A DNA stretch of 64,000 bases, taken from assembly GCA_013396525.1 (NCBI GenBank), contig VWYX01000200.1, positions 245,475-309,474 on the forward strand. The letters are read 5' to 3'. The stretch's first letter is position 1. Each line of letters opens with the position of its first letter. Shown one piece after another: positions 27,181 to 40,777 of the stretch. The position numbers and the translations under genes are program-made. Under the pieces are notes generated by a model. It did no database searches and was not told the DNA's origin. It saw only the letters and a list, made by a program, of their open reading frames with translations. The DNA comes from Chaetorhynchus papuensis. Its lineage: Eukaryota; Chordata; Aves; Passeriformes; Rhipiduridae.

Positions 27181-30100
27181 TCAGTGGGATTTATGTTTAA
27201 AATGGAATGTCCTTCTACCCTCACACTCAGAACAGACACTGAAAGAGATCTCTGTAGGGCAGAGAGGAGAATGGAGGACTGCTTTTTATGTCATACAATA
27301 TTGGTTCAATACTGAAAGAGAAAAATTCTCTAAGGCTGTTTAATATGTGTTTCCTGACCCATGGGACTTGTCAAATCCTCAAACAGTTCCACTTTATTAA
27401 GAAGTAGTTAGAGCAACTAGAAAGTGCTTTGACCTGCTGGCACATCCTGAAGAGCCTCAGAGATTCTTTTGTACTTAAACTCAGCATTGAAACAACATTA
27501 AACCACTGAAATTTCTATCTCTTTTTGTTTTCTATTATCTTCTCCAAGCCTTAAGAGAAAAAAAATGTTTTATTTGTTCCTATAGTTGTTGCCAGCTTTA
27601 CGCATTATTGCATATTTTAGCCTGCTCATTGAGCTCAAACTAGGTCAACATCCATTTTAGAAAAAAGTTGGCTCTGTTTTCTGAACTTCAAGCTTTACAG
27701 CAAAGTCATGAAATAAGGCAATGATAAATTTGATGCAATAAAAGGAGACCAATCCTAAATATAAATGCAAAGGAAATGCAGAATTCCTAATCATACAGCT
27801 GCCACTATCTTATTTCATTTTATAAACTCTTAAAGCCAGGAGAGGTGAACTGATCCCTGGATACTAAAACCACAAGGAAGGTCTAAATCTTTGCTCTCTT
27901 ATTTGGAATGGCAGCTCAACCATTTCTACTGCATAGTGGCATATGGTACTAGGAACATAAAAGAGATAGATAAAAAGACATGTCATAGTCAGTTGCTGTA
28001 ATATCCAGCTTAGCCCTCTGTTTATATTGTAAAGAGACAGAAAATGTCCACAGAAATGGTGGATTTGTTTTGTACAGATACATTCAGCAGAGTAGCATTC
28101 CTTTCAGTACCCTCCTAGGTGCAGTGGAGCACAATTACTGCAGAAATGTTGGCAACACAGATGCTGGACCACTGCTGTTATCCAAAGAACGAGGAGCTTG
28201 ATCCAAGGTTCGGTGGATCAGAGGAAAGTTTACATGGGTTTCAGTGAGTTTTGGATCAGGTCCCATTTCTTAATTCCTCTTTGCTTCCACGAGATTTTAC
28301 ACTTATGCACTTCCATTGACTTCAAGTGAAATTACTGCTGACTATAATTGAAGACACCCAACCCTGCAACACTTACGTTCTTCCTGGTTCTCATACCTTG
28401 CACCTGGTAATAAAACTAGAATGCACGGTGATTTTGAAGACAGTGAAGGCACTGTCTTTGACAGAACTCTCTGTTGAAACCAATGATCTGCCCATTACTT
28501 CTCCACATCATGGTTATAATTCTGTTTATTAATAATCAAGAGCTACTTGAATTCGGTACCTACCATTACTTAAATGTTAGATACTTAATCCTGATAATAA
28601 TAGAATCAGTGGGAATAGATGAGCATTTGCAGCAGGTAACTCACCCTAACTATTTTAGGAAGGAATTGATCATTTTCTAGAGTTACCTCCTTCTTTTTAA
28701 TATGTAAATGGGAAAGTTAATTAAATTATCCACCTAATTTTTAGACAGGTTCCAAGTCAGAGGAAACAAGCTGAGTTGTTAATGTCTTTAAAATCAGTTA
28801 TTTTTATTGTGCATTCACTAGATACAGCACTGCCTTCAGTTCATTTGCAAGGAATAAATGTGACAGGTGATTGGACCATAATAACAGAGCAGCCCAAATG
28901 AGGTAGAGTTGGCTCTTTCTTCTGGGCAGCTAAAATCTATTTGGGAATGGTAGACAGCAAATGTTCAGCCACACTCCGTAGCTTGTATGTTTTAATTAAG
29001 AAAAACAAAGAGAAGAGCAGACTTTATTGCATGCAAATGTAAACGTTTATATTTACATGATCCTGTAAATGTCTAAACCTGTGTTGTACTCTATGCCTTG
29101 AAAGAAAATTTTCTGTTGCACTTAGAAAGCGATATTTATATTTTTTACTTACTGAATCTTTTCCTCTTCCTAGCCAGTCAGAGCCCTGTTGTTTCCATGA
29201 CATTGAGGACTAGCATGATGTGACAGACAGTGTCTGGCTTTAAGAATCTCGTAAATCCTTTTGTTTCTCATCACCTCATCCTTTCTTACTCAAAGACTAC
29301 TGATATTCCGAGTTCAGATTCATGTTTTTATAAGGACCACTGATCAAAGATGCTTCACGTGTGAAAAACATGAAAAATAATCACAAATAAGAATCAAAGA
29401 CCTAGTTTTTAAATGGAGAATAATTTTGCAACAATCATTTGTGTACTTGACTCTCTTTCTTCACAGGTCTTCCCTCTTGACATTTGACAAGATCTGTCAT
29501 TAGATGTGGGAAGAGTGCAACTATGTATGGATAGTTACATGTAGGAACTATGTCCTCATTATTCTCCTGAAGACCTAACATTTGAAATGCTTCCCTTCTG
29601 TTAAACCTTCTAGGGATCTTAGGATCTAGGTGACTGAATCCTGGTTTGCATGTCATCCAGTCCTACCTGGCAATGGCTAGGTCATTTACCATAGTGCGGA
29701 CCGAAACCATTTGTGATGGTTTAAGGATAAAGGGAGGTTGAAAGAGGAACAACTTCCAGCAGGAGAAGAGATGAAGGTGTTTCAGGAAATCAGTGGTTTG
29801 GCTCGGAAATTAAAATTTTGATTTTGCTCAGGAGTATTATTATCGAATTCCTTTGGTGTAAGATCAGGCCTTACTTAAACATTTCTCAGATGGTGGAATA
29901 TTTATTTGCCCCAAAACACTAAGGAAAAAGGCATAGCAAATTTCCACAAAAGCTTTGCTCTTAGATTTACCTCTCAAGCTGCATGCCAGTTCATGCTTCA
30001 CGAAGCGGACCCTTGTCAACAAAAATAATATGTCCTTTCCTATCGGCTCAGCCAATTCCTAACTAATCAGTCACCAATAACTAGTTCCAACTGCTGAGTT

Positions 30101-30786
30101 TCACGTTTTACTCAAGGAAGATCGTAGGTTCAAGTACTGTGAAATCCCAAGTTGTGACACAGTAGTAGATCAAAGAATGGACCGTATAGAAATCTATTCA
30201 GAACAAGAATCTTTGCAGATTTTAACTAGTAAACTTTATAGTAGTTTAAAGGATGAGAACAAAGCAGTTATGAAATCATGTCTCAAGCATGAGTCAAGCA
30301 TTGTTAAATTTTTATCTGTAACATTTCTTGAATCTAGATAAGAATTATATTAATTATTGCTATGTACCTCCTGTGCACAGGAGCACTGGTCTATGTAATG
30401 GAGCAAGAGCTGTTGCAGAGAAAATCACAGGGAGACTTTGCTTGGACATTAACCTTAAGCCAAATAATGGACAACTAAAGTTAGGCTTTTATAGCATGAA
30501 ATATTTGACATCTTAACAGTAAGAAGTGTCATGAGTCTACTTCTTTTATCATGTGCTTACACTGTGGTAGTGCAGGGCAGGTTCATCTTGACCCATTACT
30601 GAATTCTGCTGTTGAGATTAAAACACAGATAAAATACACCTCCTCTTTCCTAAAAGCTGTATTATAAATCTTCTCTTCTTTTATTATTATTTAATTAAAT
30701 CTCTATTTGTAATTAGAGAATTCTTTCAATCACAGCTCATGTGTGAGTATGGTTTTCGCTGTTAATGTGTAATTGCTGATATAGCC

Positions 30787-30818
30787 ATATATATATATAT
30801 ATGTATACGTATATATAC
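30787..30818. repeat. TA-rich microsatellite
   Basis: About ten TA units in a row, then gtatacg and a further short TA stretch. It is a simple repeat with no visible role. Confidence 0.93.
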
Positions 30819-33800
30819 TCTCATGAAGCATCTGTGATTGCTATCTCAGGGTTGTTCTTGCAGTCACCAGTGATCACCCTCCACTTCAAAAGACAAGTGC
30901 TCAATCTTGGGGAGCTGTTATGAACACAGCAACTCATGTTCTAGTTACTTTTCTTGTTAGAGTTGTAAATTCAAACCACATTGACAAAGACAACAGACCT
31001 ACTGCAAGTCACTATTTGCACCTGAGAAGTGTAATGCCTAATTGAAGCCATTTCACTGGCTCCAACTGAAGTTCACATGGCATTACTTGACTACAGAGGA
31101 GCTTTGCAGTGATAGTGCAGTGGTTGTGGCTGGATACAAGCAGGGAAATCCCCTACACAGCTCAAGGTGTATGTTTATCTTATTGCACATGTCCCCATGA
31201 GATAATAATAGTGCTGATCTGACAAATCAGTAAAATATTAGCTGATCCCTCCCTCGGTGCTTTTAACATGAATGATGTAGTTTCCCAAAACCAAAGGTGA
31301 GGGAGAGCAAATGCTGTGTGAATCCTCGGTGGGCGCTGCCGTCGTGTTTTCCTCAGTGTCATTCTGCCCAGAGATACAGCTCTGACAAACTCTGAACAAG
31401 CCTATGGTTGTGTTCTGGGAGACCTGAGCTGTTCTGAATAACACATGCACTACAGCTGCAGTTGAAATCTGTTTCATATTTAGTGTAACAAATTATGCAA
31501 AGTACACCAAATAAGACCCATTTCAAATTCCAGTGGGCCTTTCTGAAAACATTTTAGAGAAATGTTTTCTTTGCTGTTTCCCTTCTGCTCTCATTAAAAA
31601 GGTGAATCACTAAAAGTAATTGTGTAACAAAGCAGAGTGACAGTCTGTTCAGAAAACAGCATAATAGGCTATGGAATTCCCAAAGACCTTCATGCCTTTC
31701 ATATTAGCGAGAGTTTGACTACATAATCCAGAATGGACACTTGGCTTAGAAACTGCATATTCCTCCTAGCCAACAAGAAAAGTTTCAAATATTTCTCACC
31801 ATAAAATACTTTAAACTACCCTTTTTAACATTTCTCTCTATTGAATATTTCTTTTTATTTACATGGAAAATACCACATAACATCAACAAGACTGGATTGT
31901 TTTGAGGACGGTTTAAAGAAGCAAACAGTTTTAATAGAAGAGTTAATTAGACATAAAAAGGTAAAAGAAAAGATTGGAAGTAAATAGATGTCTTTGGTTC
32001 AGATCAAAACTCAGTTGGTGGTTACCAAATTGTAGAGTAATTTATTTGGGTTCCTTGGGGGACAACGTCTTCTTGTTTGTTTGTTTTTCACATGACATTA
32101 ACTTCATATTGTTAACCTCAGATGTTAAAGCCATGTCAGGCCACAGAAATAATGATGCTTAGAAAACTAAGAATTTGGGGGCTTTATATTTGTTGTTTTG
32201 GTTTATAGTTTTTCTTTTTAAAAACAAAACAAAACACCACAAACCCAATTTTAAGGACTGGAAATTTTTTGTCTGATGTAATCACATGGTTCCAAAACAG
32301 GGGCTTTGCAGAGAAGTCTCAAATGTCACGACCATGATAAAAATCATAAGAACTGGGAATACTCCTAATTAGTGGTTGCTGATGAGATGAGGGAAAATCA
32401 AATCTGACTAACAGTCTTGCCATCAGAAGTTCCTGAGCCATTCCTGTCATGGCTGAGGTATAAATATATGTGGGAAAAAGGCTGCTCTGTTTGTGTGTCC
32501 TGTATCATACTGGCAATTATTTGTAAGTCTGTGGTGTCAAGACTCAGTCCTCTATGAGGTCATCTGGCTCAGCAGCCCCAGCTGCTCACTGACATCACAA
32601 CACTGATCTTTATTGCTAAGTCTGTACAGCCAGGCTGGTTTATGGCCCAAGCCAGCATGCAGGGCTGAATTCCCCAGCCATCCATACTGCTCCTACGAGC
32701 TGTCTCACACTTTGGCTCAGACCTGCAGCAAGGAAGAAAATTTGCCAAGCAGAGAAACTCAGGGGTGGATTAAGCAGTGTGGATACAACTGAACCCACAA
32801 TGAATAAAAATCTGTACCTGGGCACAGCTAATGCAGTACAAAGACACCTTTGAGATTCTCTCCATCACTTGAACCAGCCGCTGTCATGTGTAAAGGCCCT
32901 CACCCCATGAAGAGCTGGAAAAATCTTGCATTCCGATAACATATAGGGATCACTCCTATTGCACATGGTATTCTTATGCCTTTCTGCCCATTTCACCTGA
33001 CAAAAAGAAGACAACAAGCAGAAAACATCCCAGAGAATTTGAATATTTACTCACGCTCAGGAGTAAATATGAGAGAATTCCCTTTCTCATTTCAGCATCA
33101 GAAAGAGAAAACTGCTCACTCTTGACTTAACTGCATCCTTTGCATTTTCTAGAACGTTTATACTATTTCTTCATTCCAAGGGAATGTTTTAGGTTTGTTT
33201 GGTTTTTTTATCGAGTTGAAATCTTAAGCTATCTTGCTAGGTAAAAAGACAAATTGTCAACAAAAATACATTGTTAAAGCATCTCTTCACAATTATTTCT
33301 GTAAGATATCCAATCCTTGGCATGCCAGTATAAAAAATTTAATTTCCTTGGCACATTTACATTCTGTAAAATATAGCCTAGATGACTCTACTTCAGTTAT
33401 CATTCTTCTTTTCTTTGTGGTTTCTGCATGTGATGCATCTTTCTGACAATGCAGTTTCATGAAGTCTAATAGTCTTCTAATCTTATAGGGGCTTATTGTT
33501 GTATTCTTTATCAAATATTGTTTCTCTGACAGCTTAAGATTGAATTTATTTCCTTTTTGCCTGACATATTGCCTTAGAAGCTCAGATGTGATGTGCAGTT
33601 CACTCAGTATTATTTCTACCCATGGTCTCAGCACTGCTTCTTTCAAAGCAGTATTCAGGATGAAGTCCCAGCAAATATAAGAATTAAATATGCTCATGTT
33701 ACTGGATGGCAATATCACATTCTCGTGGTAAACGGGTATTTTGCTTGTATTTCTAGCCTTTCAGTCTCCAGCACCATACACTTCTTTGGAATTAGCATCA

Positions 33801-33928
33801 GCACTTTGTGTTTGTTGGTAAGTGCCGACAGTGACACCTTAGGTTTTAACTTTCATATTTTTCAAATCCTGTACTGCCTGGTGCGTAGCTCTGAAGTTTC
33901 TTGTAGCCTGTTCACTTCTGCTCTCTCA

Positions 33929-34258
33929 TGCTGGGTAGAAACAACAAAGCCTCTCCAGGCCTGCTCTCCAAGGACACCTAGACAATTCTAGGCCCAAAAT
34001 GTATAAACCAAAGAGCCTCTAAGGAGGGCAAGCTGAGGGGAATTACATCATTAACTGAAGCTTTAATTGGAGAATTAACCCTGATATGCAAATGAACCAA
34101 ACCTATAAAAGTGTGAAGAACTCGTGACCTGGGGTCCATCTTGGCAGTGGCCTCTGGCTCCCCAGGGTGTACCTTTGAAGGCCTTTCAAATAAATTCCCA
34201 CCTTTATTCCCTTACTCCTGTCCAGTCTCTGTGTTCTAGGAGGCCTCTCAAGGCATCA
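33929..34258 (+). mobile_element. Probable solo LTR of an ERVL-like endogenous retrovirus
   Basis: This roughly 330-base segment has the layout of a short ERVL-class LTR. It begins with TG and ends with CA. It contains an octamer-type ATGCAAAT at about 34,086, a TATA box (TATAAAA) at about 34,104, and an AATAAA polyadenylation signal at about 34,189 followed by a T-rich and GT-rich stretch. The phrases cctctccaggcctgctct and aggcctctcaaggcatca look like avian ERVL LTRs as I remember them. I see no internal retroviral gene, convincing primer-binding site or clean target-site duplication next to it. A solo or truncated LTR is therefore likeliest, and the exact ends are uncertain. Confidence 0.6.
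34104..34110 (+). promoter_or_regulatory. TATA box inside the LTR
   Basis: TATAAAA lies about 80 bases before an AATAAA signal, in the order expected of U3, R and U5 in an LTR. If the LTR is still active as a promoter, transcription would start about 25-30 bases downstream. Activity cannot be judged from sequence. Confidence 0.5.
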
Positions 34259-37200
34259 GTTCTTAAGGCATCAACAGCATGGCAGGTGCTGCTCAGAACC
34301 TTGGATTCAGGCAGAGCTGTGTGAAATGCCTGTTCTATTTGTGAGTAAATTTCAAGAAGCTTAGCTGGCTCCAGAACTGTCCCCGTGTCCCACCACCAGA
34401 CCACCATGTGCCTTGTTTCAGGTAAATGCCCCCTCTGCCTCGCTCACAGCCCATGGGCAGCCAGAGGAGCACGGTGCTGTCCCTGCCAAACCGAGCCAGC
34501 TGCGGCCGAGGAACTGCACTGACCGTTCCACCAAGACAACAGTATCCTCCCCCACTTTTCTCATCATCTACTAATTTTGTTATGCTTTCCCATAAAGAAA
34601 ACAAAACAAAACAAATAAACTCATCTGGCAAGAATTACTCGTCCCCAAGCAATTGTGGTTGATAGTTCAGCTATCCTCTGAGAGAGGAATTTTTAAAAAA
34701 AATTCAGCACTAACCCAACCCAAATTCTGTCAAAATCCGAATTATTTTTATCATTGGCTTAAAGTGAGCAAAGCTGGGCTAATGTTGGCAGTTTTAGTGC
34801 CACCCTATTTACATTTTTGTTCATGTTTTCTTTATTATTTTCAAGAAATAACTTAAAATTCATGGCACTTCCATTCTCAGTGGGTTTTATTCTTATTATT
34901 ATCTTTCAAGGGAGCTGACTTTCACAGCTGGTGTTGAAAAGAATATTACCAATTCCTGTCCTCTCTTCATTTAGAAAGGAACACTCCTCCTCATATATTT
35001 GTAAAAGCTAAGTATTTTCTTGTGAAACCCTCTAAGAAGAAAACTTTTTCTTCCTGTTTGTAAGTTTTAAATTACCTTCTGTTAGACTGCACTTACTTCT
35101 CCTTCCCTTTCCCTCTTCTTCCTATCACTGTCCGTATTAATCCCTATCTGACCTTAGATAATTACTACTTTCAAATATTTTGTGTTCATGGAGAGTGGAA
35201 TTTGTTGTAGCTTACAGTAGCTCAGATCTCATGCACACTCTTCAGATTTGGTCATATTTGTAACTACCTTGATATTTAAATTGTTTTGGCTTTGGCTGTG
35301 GCCGTGTGGCTCTGGATACTTTTATACACTGGTGCAAAAATAGCATACAAGAGGTATACAGCATTTGCTAAGGATATACAGAGTACTCAGTTTTCAGATG
35401 CCTTCAGATTTTACAGTTCTTGCTGATTATTTTCAGCTTTAGATTCAGCTTTATATCTTACATTCTACTTGCATTGTCAAATTATAGCTGTGAGCTTGTT
35501 TTTAGTTATGACACTAAGGGCATCTCATCTTTCTGTAGATTTCTTTCTTACAGCTGAATTTTGATTTCACTTCACAATCCACCCATCAGAATTTTCATTA
35601 TGCCCCCAAAGCCATAATTATTGTCAGATGCTGTGTCATTCCTCTTGATCATTTGACATATTCCTCAAATATACATACAGACATGGAGGTAATTAAACTC
35701 ATGTATCGTTACTATTCTTCTTCTCTTGTTTCAGAAAACCATATCTTCCCTTTTACATTGCAAGTAATGACATCTGAGTTAACAGAACTCCATGCAGCTG
35801 CTATGGTTTGAAGTCTATTCAATAACATCTTCATGTTTATCTGTGCTCCTCCTACTACAATGGAAATTGTTTCACCCAAACAGACCATTGCCGCGTTGAG
35901 ACATCCTGAGCATCCAAAACCTGCCTCTTCCTACTGCTGTGATGAAAATCACACTATGTGTGTGTTTGTTCCCCTTACCAGGCCCTGTCTCTTTATTCTG
36001 AAATTTCCTCAAAACCACTGCCCAAGCTATGTTCTTCTGGAGACTAAAACTTCGTAGCATCAAATGCTAAAACTCGCCCAAATGCAAATGAGATTTCTGT
36101 CATGAAAGAAAATGGATGGTATAGTCTCACAGTTCTCTGAGTAAGAAGTTGAAGGTATTGGAACTGCACAACATCTGTGATTATTGAAACAAGGCAGACC
36201 AATGGAGGCTATCTGAAATTATGTGTCATGTGTGAAATTATCTGTGGTCTGAAAATATGTATATTAGGCATCTCTATGTAAAATTATAAAAGATCCAAGC
36301 AACATGTTAATTAAGTTGTATAGGTTGCTGAGAGCATTATTATCTAAAGGTGAATATAGAAAAGACACGTTGTTCAAGAGTGTTTTTTGAACACAAGTCC
36401 ATCTGGTGATTTGATAAAAGTATTTAGTTTCTCAAGGCAATCTGAGTGTATACTCCCTAGGCGCCACTGTTTATTGCTTAAATATGCCTTGCATGTGGAT
36501 TCAGCATTACAAATAGGAAACAGCAGCCCTTGGACTTGTACTCTAATGTAGTCCTTTCATCACCCAGTTACCCTTAAGCATCTCCTTTACTATTGTAATT
36601 TGGTCTAAATGCAAAGCATTAATGCTATCGATAAAAACTAATGGTTCTACTTAGAAAAAGAGAGGTATATTTAAAATAAAGGAGATAGCTGGCTTGCTTT
36701 TCCTTGTATCCAGGAAGTTAACCAGGGAGACTGGCCTGCAGCCATCAATTTCTGGATGCAGGATTGTAGAAGCAGCACTGTTGTCATGAAGGATCAGCCT
36801 ACACCTGCATCCTTCAAATCCATTTACCAGGGAATGTATCTTACTAACCAGTGTATGTAGCCAAAATCAAGGAACTGCTTTATTTTTCCATTGTCAGTTT
36901 AACTGAAACAAATATTACAGTCCTAGTGAATATGAGGAAACATAATTGACAAAATAGGCTGCATAGGTGCAGCAACAGAAATATTTACAATTTTTTGCCA
37001 GTGTGAGAAAAATGTAACCTTAACAGTCTTAGATTAGCTGATGCAGTAATTGAACTTTAGTGTTGATGTTTCAACGAAAAGAATCAAGAGATCATTATGG
37101 AAAATATATATGAAACTAATAAAATACCATATTCTAGAAAATCAAGGCAGAAATCACATTTTCAACTGTTGTTAAGCAAGATAATTAAAGTTAAGAGAAG

Positions 37201-40200
37201 TACTTTTAACTTCCAGTAGCTGAAGATTTGACACCATCTCTGCTGTTGCTTCTAAGACATTTGAAATAGCAGAGTTGTGTAAATTTCCCAAGTCATCAAA
37301 TAAGTAATTTGCATAAAAAGAGAATCTGCACAGTAAAGCTGAGAGAAATATTTGGACAAGCTGCAACTTCAAAATTCAAAGTGCTAGTTTGTTCAGGAAA
37401 GCAGCACTGAATCCTCACACTTAGGCCTCTTTGCTCAAGAGACAAAGTTTCTTCATGGAACCCCTATCAAAGTCAAGCAGAAGGGTAATAAATTCTACGC
37501 AAAATTTTTAATTGTTATGGATATTCACTGCAGTGAAGAAATAATTGTGGTGTAGATCTCACCTTGGTAGTCCAACAATTTCTTACACTCAAAGTCAGCC
37601 TGTTCTTGAGCTTTGGCATAGCTGCTGTTTGGCAAAGGAAGTTGCAAGAGCCATGGTGGATAAAACTAAACTATCAGCTTTTCAGATAGCAGATACTTTC
37701 ATGGCTTGGACAATGTCCTCTGTGTAGTGTGCAGCTTCAAGCACAGCAAGGAGTGTTAGCAGTCTCTCATCCTCACTTTCCAAGGAAAGGTTTGCCTCAA
37801 CCCCCCTTTTGACTTACCCTGCTTCCTCCCAGCAGCCCGACAGATTCTACTTCCGTTACCCTCTTTGTTTCACAAAGGACACATGCTTTTGTTTGCTTCA
37901 TGCTTCTTATCCCTGCACAATGATTCTCCCTTTTTCAGATCTCTCTCCAAAGCCCTCAGCTTCCAGTTAGGCACCCAGTGCTAAGCACTTCAGTCTTTGT
38001 TCCAGCCTTTCCATTTCAGTTTTCTGTAAACAGGCAAGTTTCCTCTCGAACAGCAAGCATATTTGTGACCTTTCAATCATGCAGTAATTCTTGTCATCTC
38101 GCCCTTTTCCCAAATGCTTGCACCTTTTTTTAATAGTTACTCTTTTAGTTAATTGGGCTATGGCCTTTTTTTTTTTAAATTGCCTGTTAAGCTCCATAGA
38201 CACCTGGGGCACTGGATGCATAAATAATACTTAGTAAAAAACAATGAGATCGAAGCTCCCATTAAATTGTTTCATGGCAACTTTCACCTAATGAACTCAC
38301 ATCCGGCAACAGGAAAATCAGATACTTTGTAGGGAGTATTAAAGCAGGTTTTGAGGTGATTCATAAAAGATACACAGTTAAGAGATCTGGAGGACCTGGA
38401 AAATACCAGCTAAGGGTCTTTGATTAATGGATATATTTAGGTAATTGAAATTGAGGAAGCATTTGCTAGATTCCAAATAGTTACGGTAAATGAAAGATGA
38501 ATACTGGCAATTAGTTCCATATATTAGGTGAGGGGAAAACCTATTCGTCTGTAAGCTTGTTTGGAATTCTGACAGGACAGTGCACAGTTTTAGCAGCAGC
38601 ATTCCAAAAAGCTCCTAGATGCATACATCCATGATGTCCAGAAAGAAGTAGTTCAGTGACAAATGTCAGTTATTCCAGTTCTTCTGAATTCTGTTTTAAC
38701 TGTTCATATTTTTAGGGGAAAGGTATGTCATCCTAGATCTCATTTTAACCATTCTGTTACCGTCATGATATTTAATCTCTAACACCTCTGTGAGGTACAG
38801 CACAGTAATTGTCCTTATTTTAAACAGGGAAAACAGCTACCCACAGAGTCATCCTTAGATGGAGTTAGGTGTCATGATGACATGTAATGCAGCTCCTAAC
38901 CTTTGCTACCTACTGCAACCCATAGACATAAGTGCTTCAACCCTGTTTACATTCCATTGCGAGATTTGAGAGGCCACGACCACGGTCTGGTTTGAATATG
39001 CATTCAGATACAGGAAAACTGCTGAGTTGCCTACCTTCTAGAAAGAAACTCTCTTGTCCCAGGGAAAGATGTCCTTTGGTAGTTACACAAAGCCTCAAGA
39101 AGGGCATGAAGTGGCCGTATATGTGTGTCTTCTCTTTGTCTCTTTCTCTTTCCTATTTGCTTGGCATAAATGAAATGTCATTGAGCCAGAAAGATATGAG
39201 AAGAAACAGAGAAAATATGTATTAAGAAAAAGACAACAGAAAATTGTAGGTAAGAAACATACAGTGATGGGATTATGTATCCACATAATCTTACAATTAA
39301 TTCTGAATCCAAAAGCCATCTTCAGTAATCATTTGCAGGATTCAAACTTTGGTTTATATCTTCTGAGTAACCCAAATCAGAACATTATTTAGTTGTACTC
39401 TCGCTTTTTGCTTCCATTATTCATATCAATCAGCAATTTTAAAAGATGCACAGCAGGACTCCATCTCAGTTTAAAACCTTGCAATTCAAGTGCTCAGGTA
39501 GTAGAGAGCAAAGGCTCAGATTGTTTTATGAAGAAAAGGAAATCTAATTTAACACACCCATGTCACCACTAACCTTTGAGTTGTTGTTCCTGCTGGGTGC
39601 TGTGGGTTTCAGCAATGATATCGTTACAACATTCAGCACAGAATCAAGGAGTTACATTTTACTGAAGCTGTGTTGGCTCCATAAGAGCTTTTTCAGGAAA
39701 ATATGCATTGCTCCTCCAGAAGCAAGAGGTCTGAGGAAGTGACACAGTGCAGAGACGTGTTAGTGTCTTTGGAGAATTAGTGGAGTTCAGCCAACATGTT
39801 TGGGTTGTGCCAGAGCAGGAAGGGGAGGTGGCAACATGAGGACTTGAGAGACACCAGCAGTCTGATGCAACGGAAACAAGAGTGAAGAGGCAGCACATGA
39901 AGGCCTCATGTGGGGAACAGGAAGATAATGTCTTGAGAGTCTAAGAGAATTGGTGGAAGAAGCCATGAACACATAAACCCAGACACCACAAATTTTATTA
40001 AATGGGTATCATTTACCAAAATGTCTGAAACTTCTGAATTAGATAAAAGTGAGAGAAACCCCCCTTGTCCTGCTATCAGTTACCATTTGGCTTATGGATC
40101 AAATCCTGCAAACAGGATGGACTGTCCAGCTACCACAACTGGTTGGTTCTGGGCACTGTCAGGAGCATGGTATGTAGTGAGCTTTCAACTTTCATATTGA

Positions 40201-40678
40201 TTTCAACTAATCTGAAGTATTTTAGTTAATTTACACTAGACAGGTTTTTTTGCAACACATAAAACTTCATCAAGACATGAAAACCTGTCCACAATCAAAG
40301 GAGTGCACAATTGCCTGTTTTAGAAAAGCACCTATTACAGACTTTCCTGTGCATTAATGTCTGTTTTCATTAAATTATAAAAGTCTAAATTTTCTCCTGG
40401 GGTATGCATTTTCAGAATATGACTTTGAGACTAAGAAAAAGCTGTATTAGTGTATAAGAAGCATGTGCAAGCATGTCTCTGTGTGTTTGTGTGTACCTGC
40501 ATAATGTACTTGCATTTAGAAGGATAAGTGTTGCAGTGGTTGCACGAAAAAGGCTTTTATTTTACCCGCAATATCCCTATGAGGATAAAACTCTGGTCTG
40601 TTAAGATAGCCCAAAAACATGTTTTTCCTGCTTGTTCTTTTTTTGGTTTTGTCTTCTTCTTGTTACTGAGAGAAACAG
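34259..40678. other. Unannotated single-copy DNA, possibly intronic
   Basis: No gene is supportable. If the + strand exon chain further on is real, this may be an upstream intron. A weak MIR-like stretch (tccttattttaaacagggaaaac) lies near 38.81 kb; it is too short to call. A - strand frame at 37,967-38,221 ends in a charged, helix-like peptide but has no support beyond that. Confidence 0.45.
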
Positions 40679-40777
40679 TGAGAAGGGACGCAATAGACGT
40701 CAGTGATCCCATAAAACGTGTTCAATTTATTAATAAGATTTTAGAAAAAGATGAGACCCAGCAGCCTGTAGACAGGA
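40679..40777 (+). CDS. Candidate exon 'A' of an unidentified protein
   Basis: This 99-base segment has a long pyrimidine tract (about 40,620-40,665) and a cag acceptor before it, and AGGA|GTAAGT, a near-consensus donor, after it. An alternative acceptor lies 8 bases upstream (ctgag). The open frame reads through without a stop and encodes about 33 residues, including RRDAIDVSD and DPIKRVQFINKILEKDE: charged, helix-forming and coding-like. It ends with one base of a split codon, which the next candidate exon (49,536) completes as AGT (Ser). I do not recognise the protein family. The exon quality is inferred from signals and phase; no expression or homology is available. Confidence 0.45.

Larger units (their letters stand above)
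26206..33928. other. Unannotated single-copy DNA
   Basis: Apart from the purine/pyrimidine tract near 27 kb and the TA-rich tract near 30.8 kb, listed separately, I see no feature that can be named. A 141-codon - strand open frame (33,293-33,718) is near the length expected by chance and matches no family I know. Another - strand frame at 29.4-29.7 kb is similar. Confidence 0.45.

Noticed and set aside
33293..33718. 141-codon - strand frame just before the LTR
   Set aside because: About one frame of this length is expected by chance. It matches no retroviral or LINE protein I can recognise.
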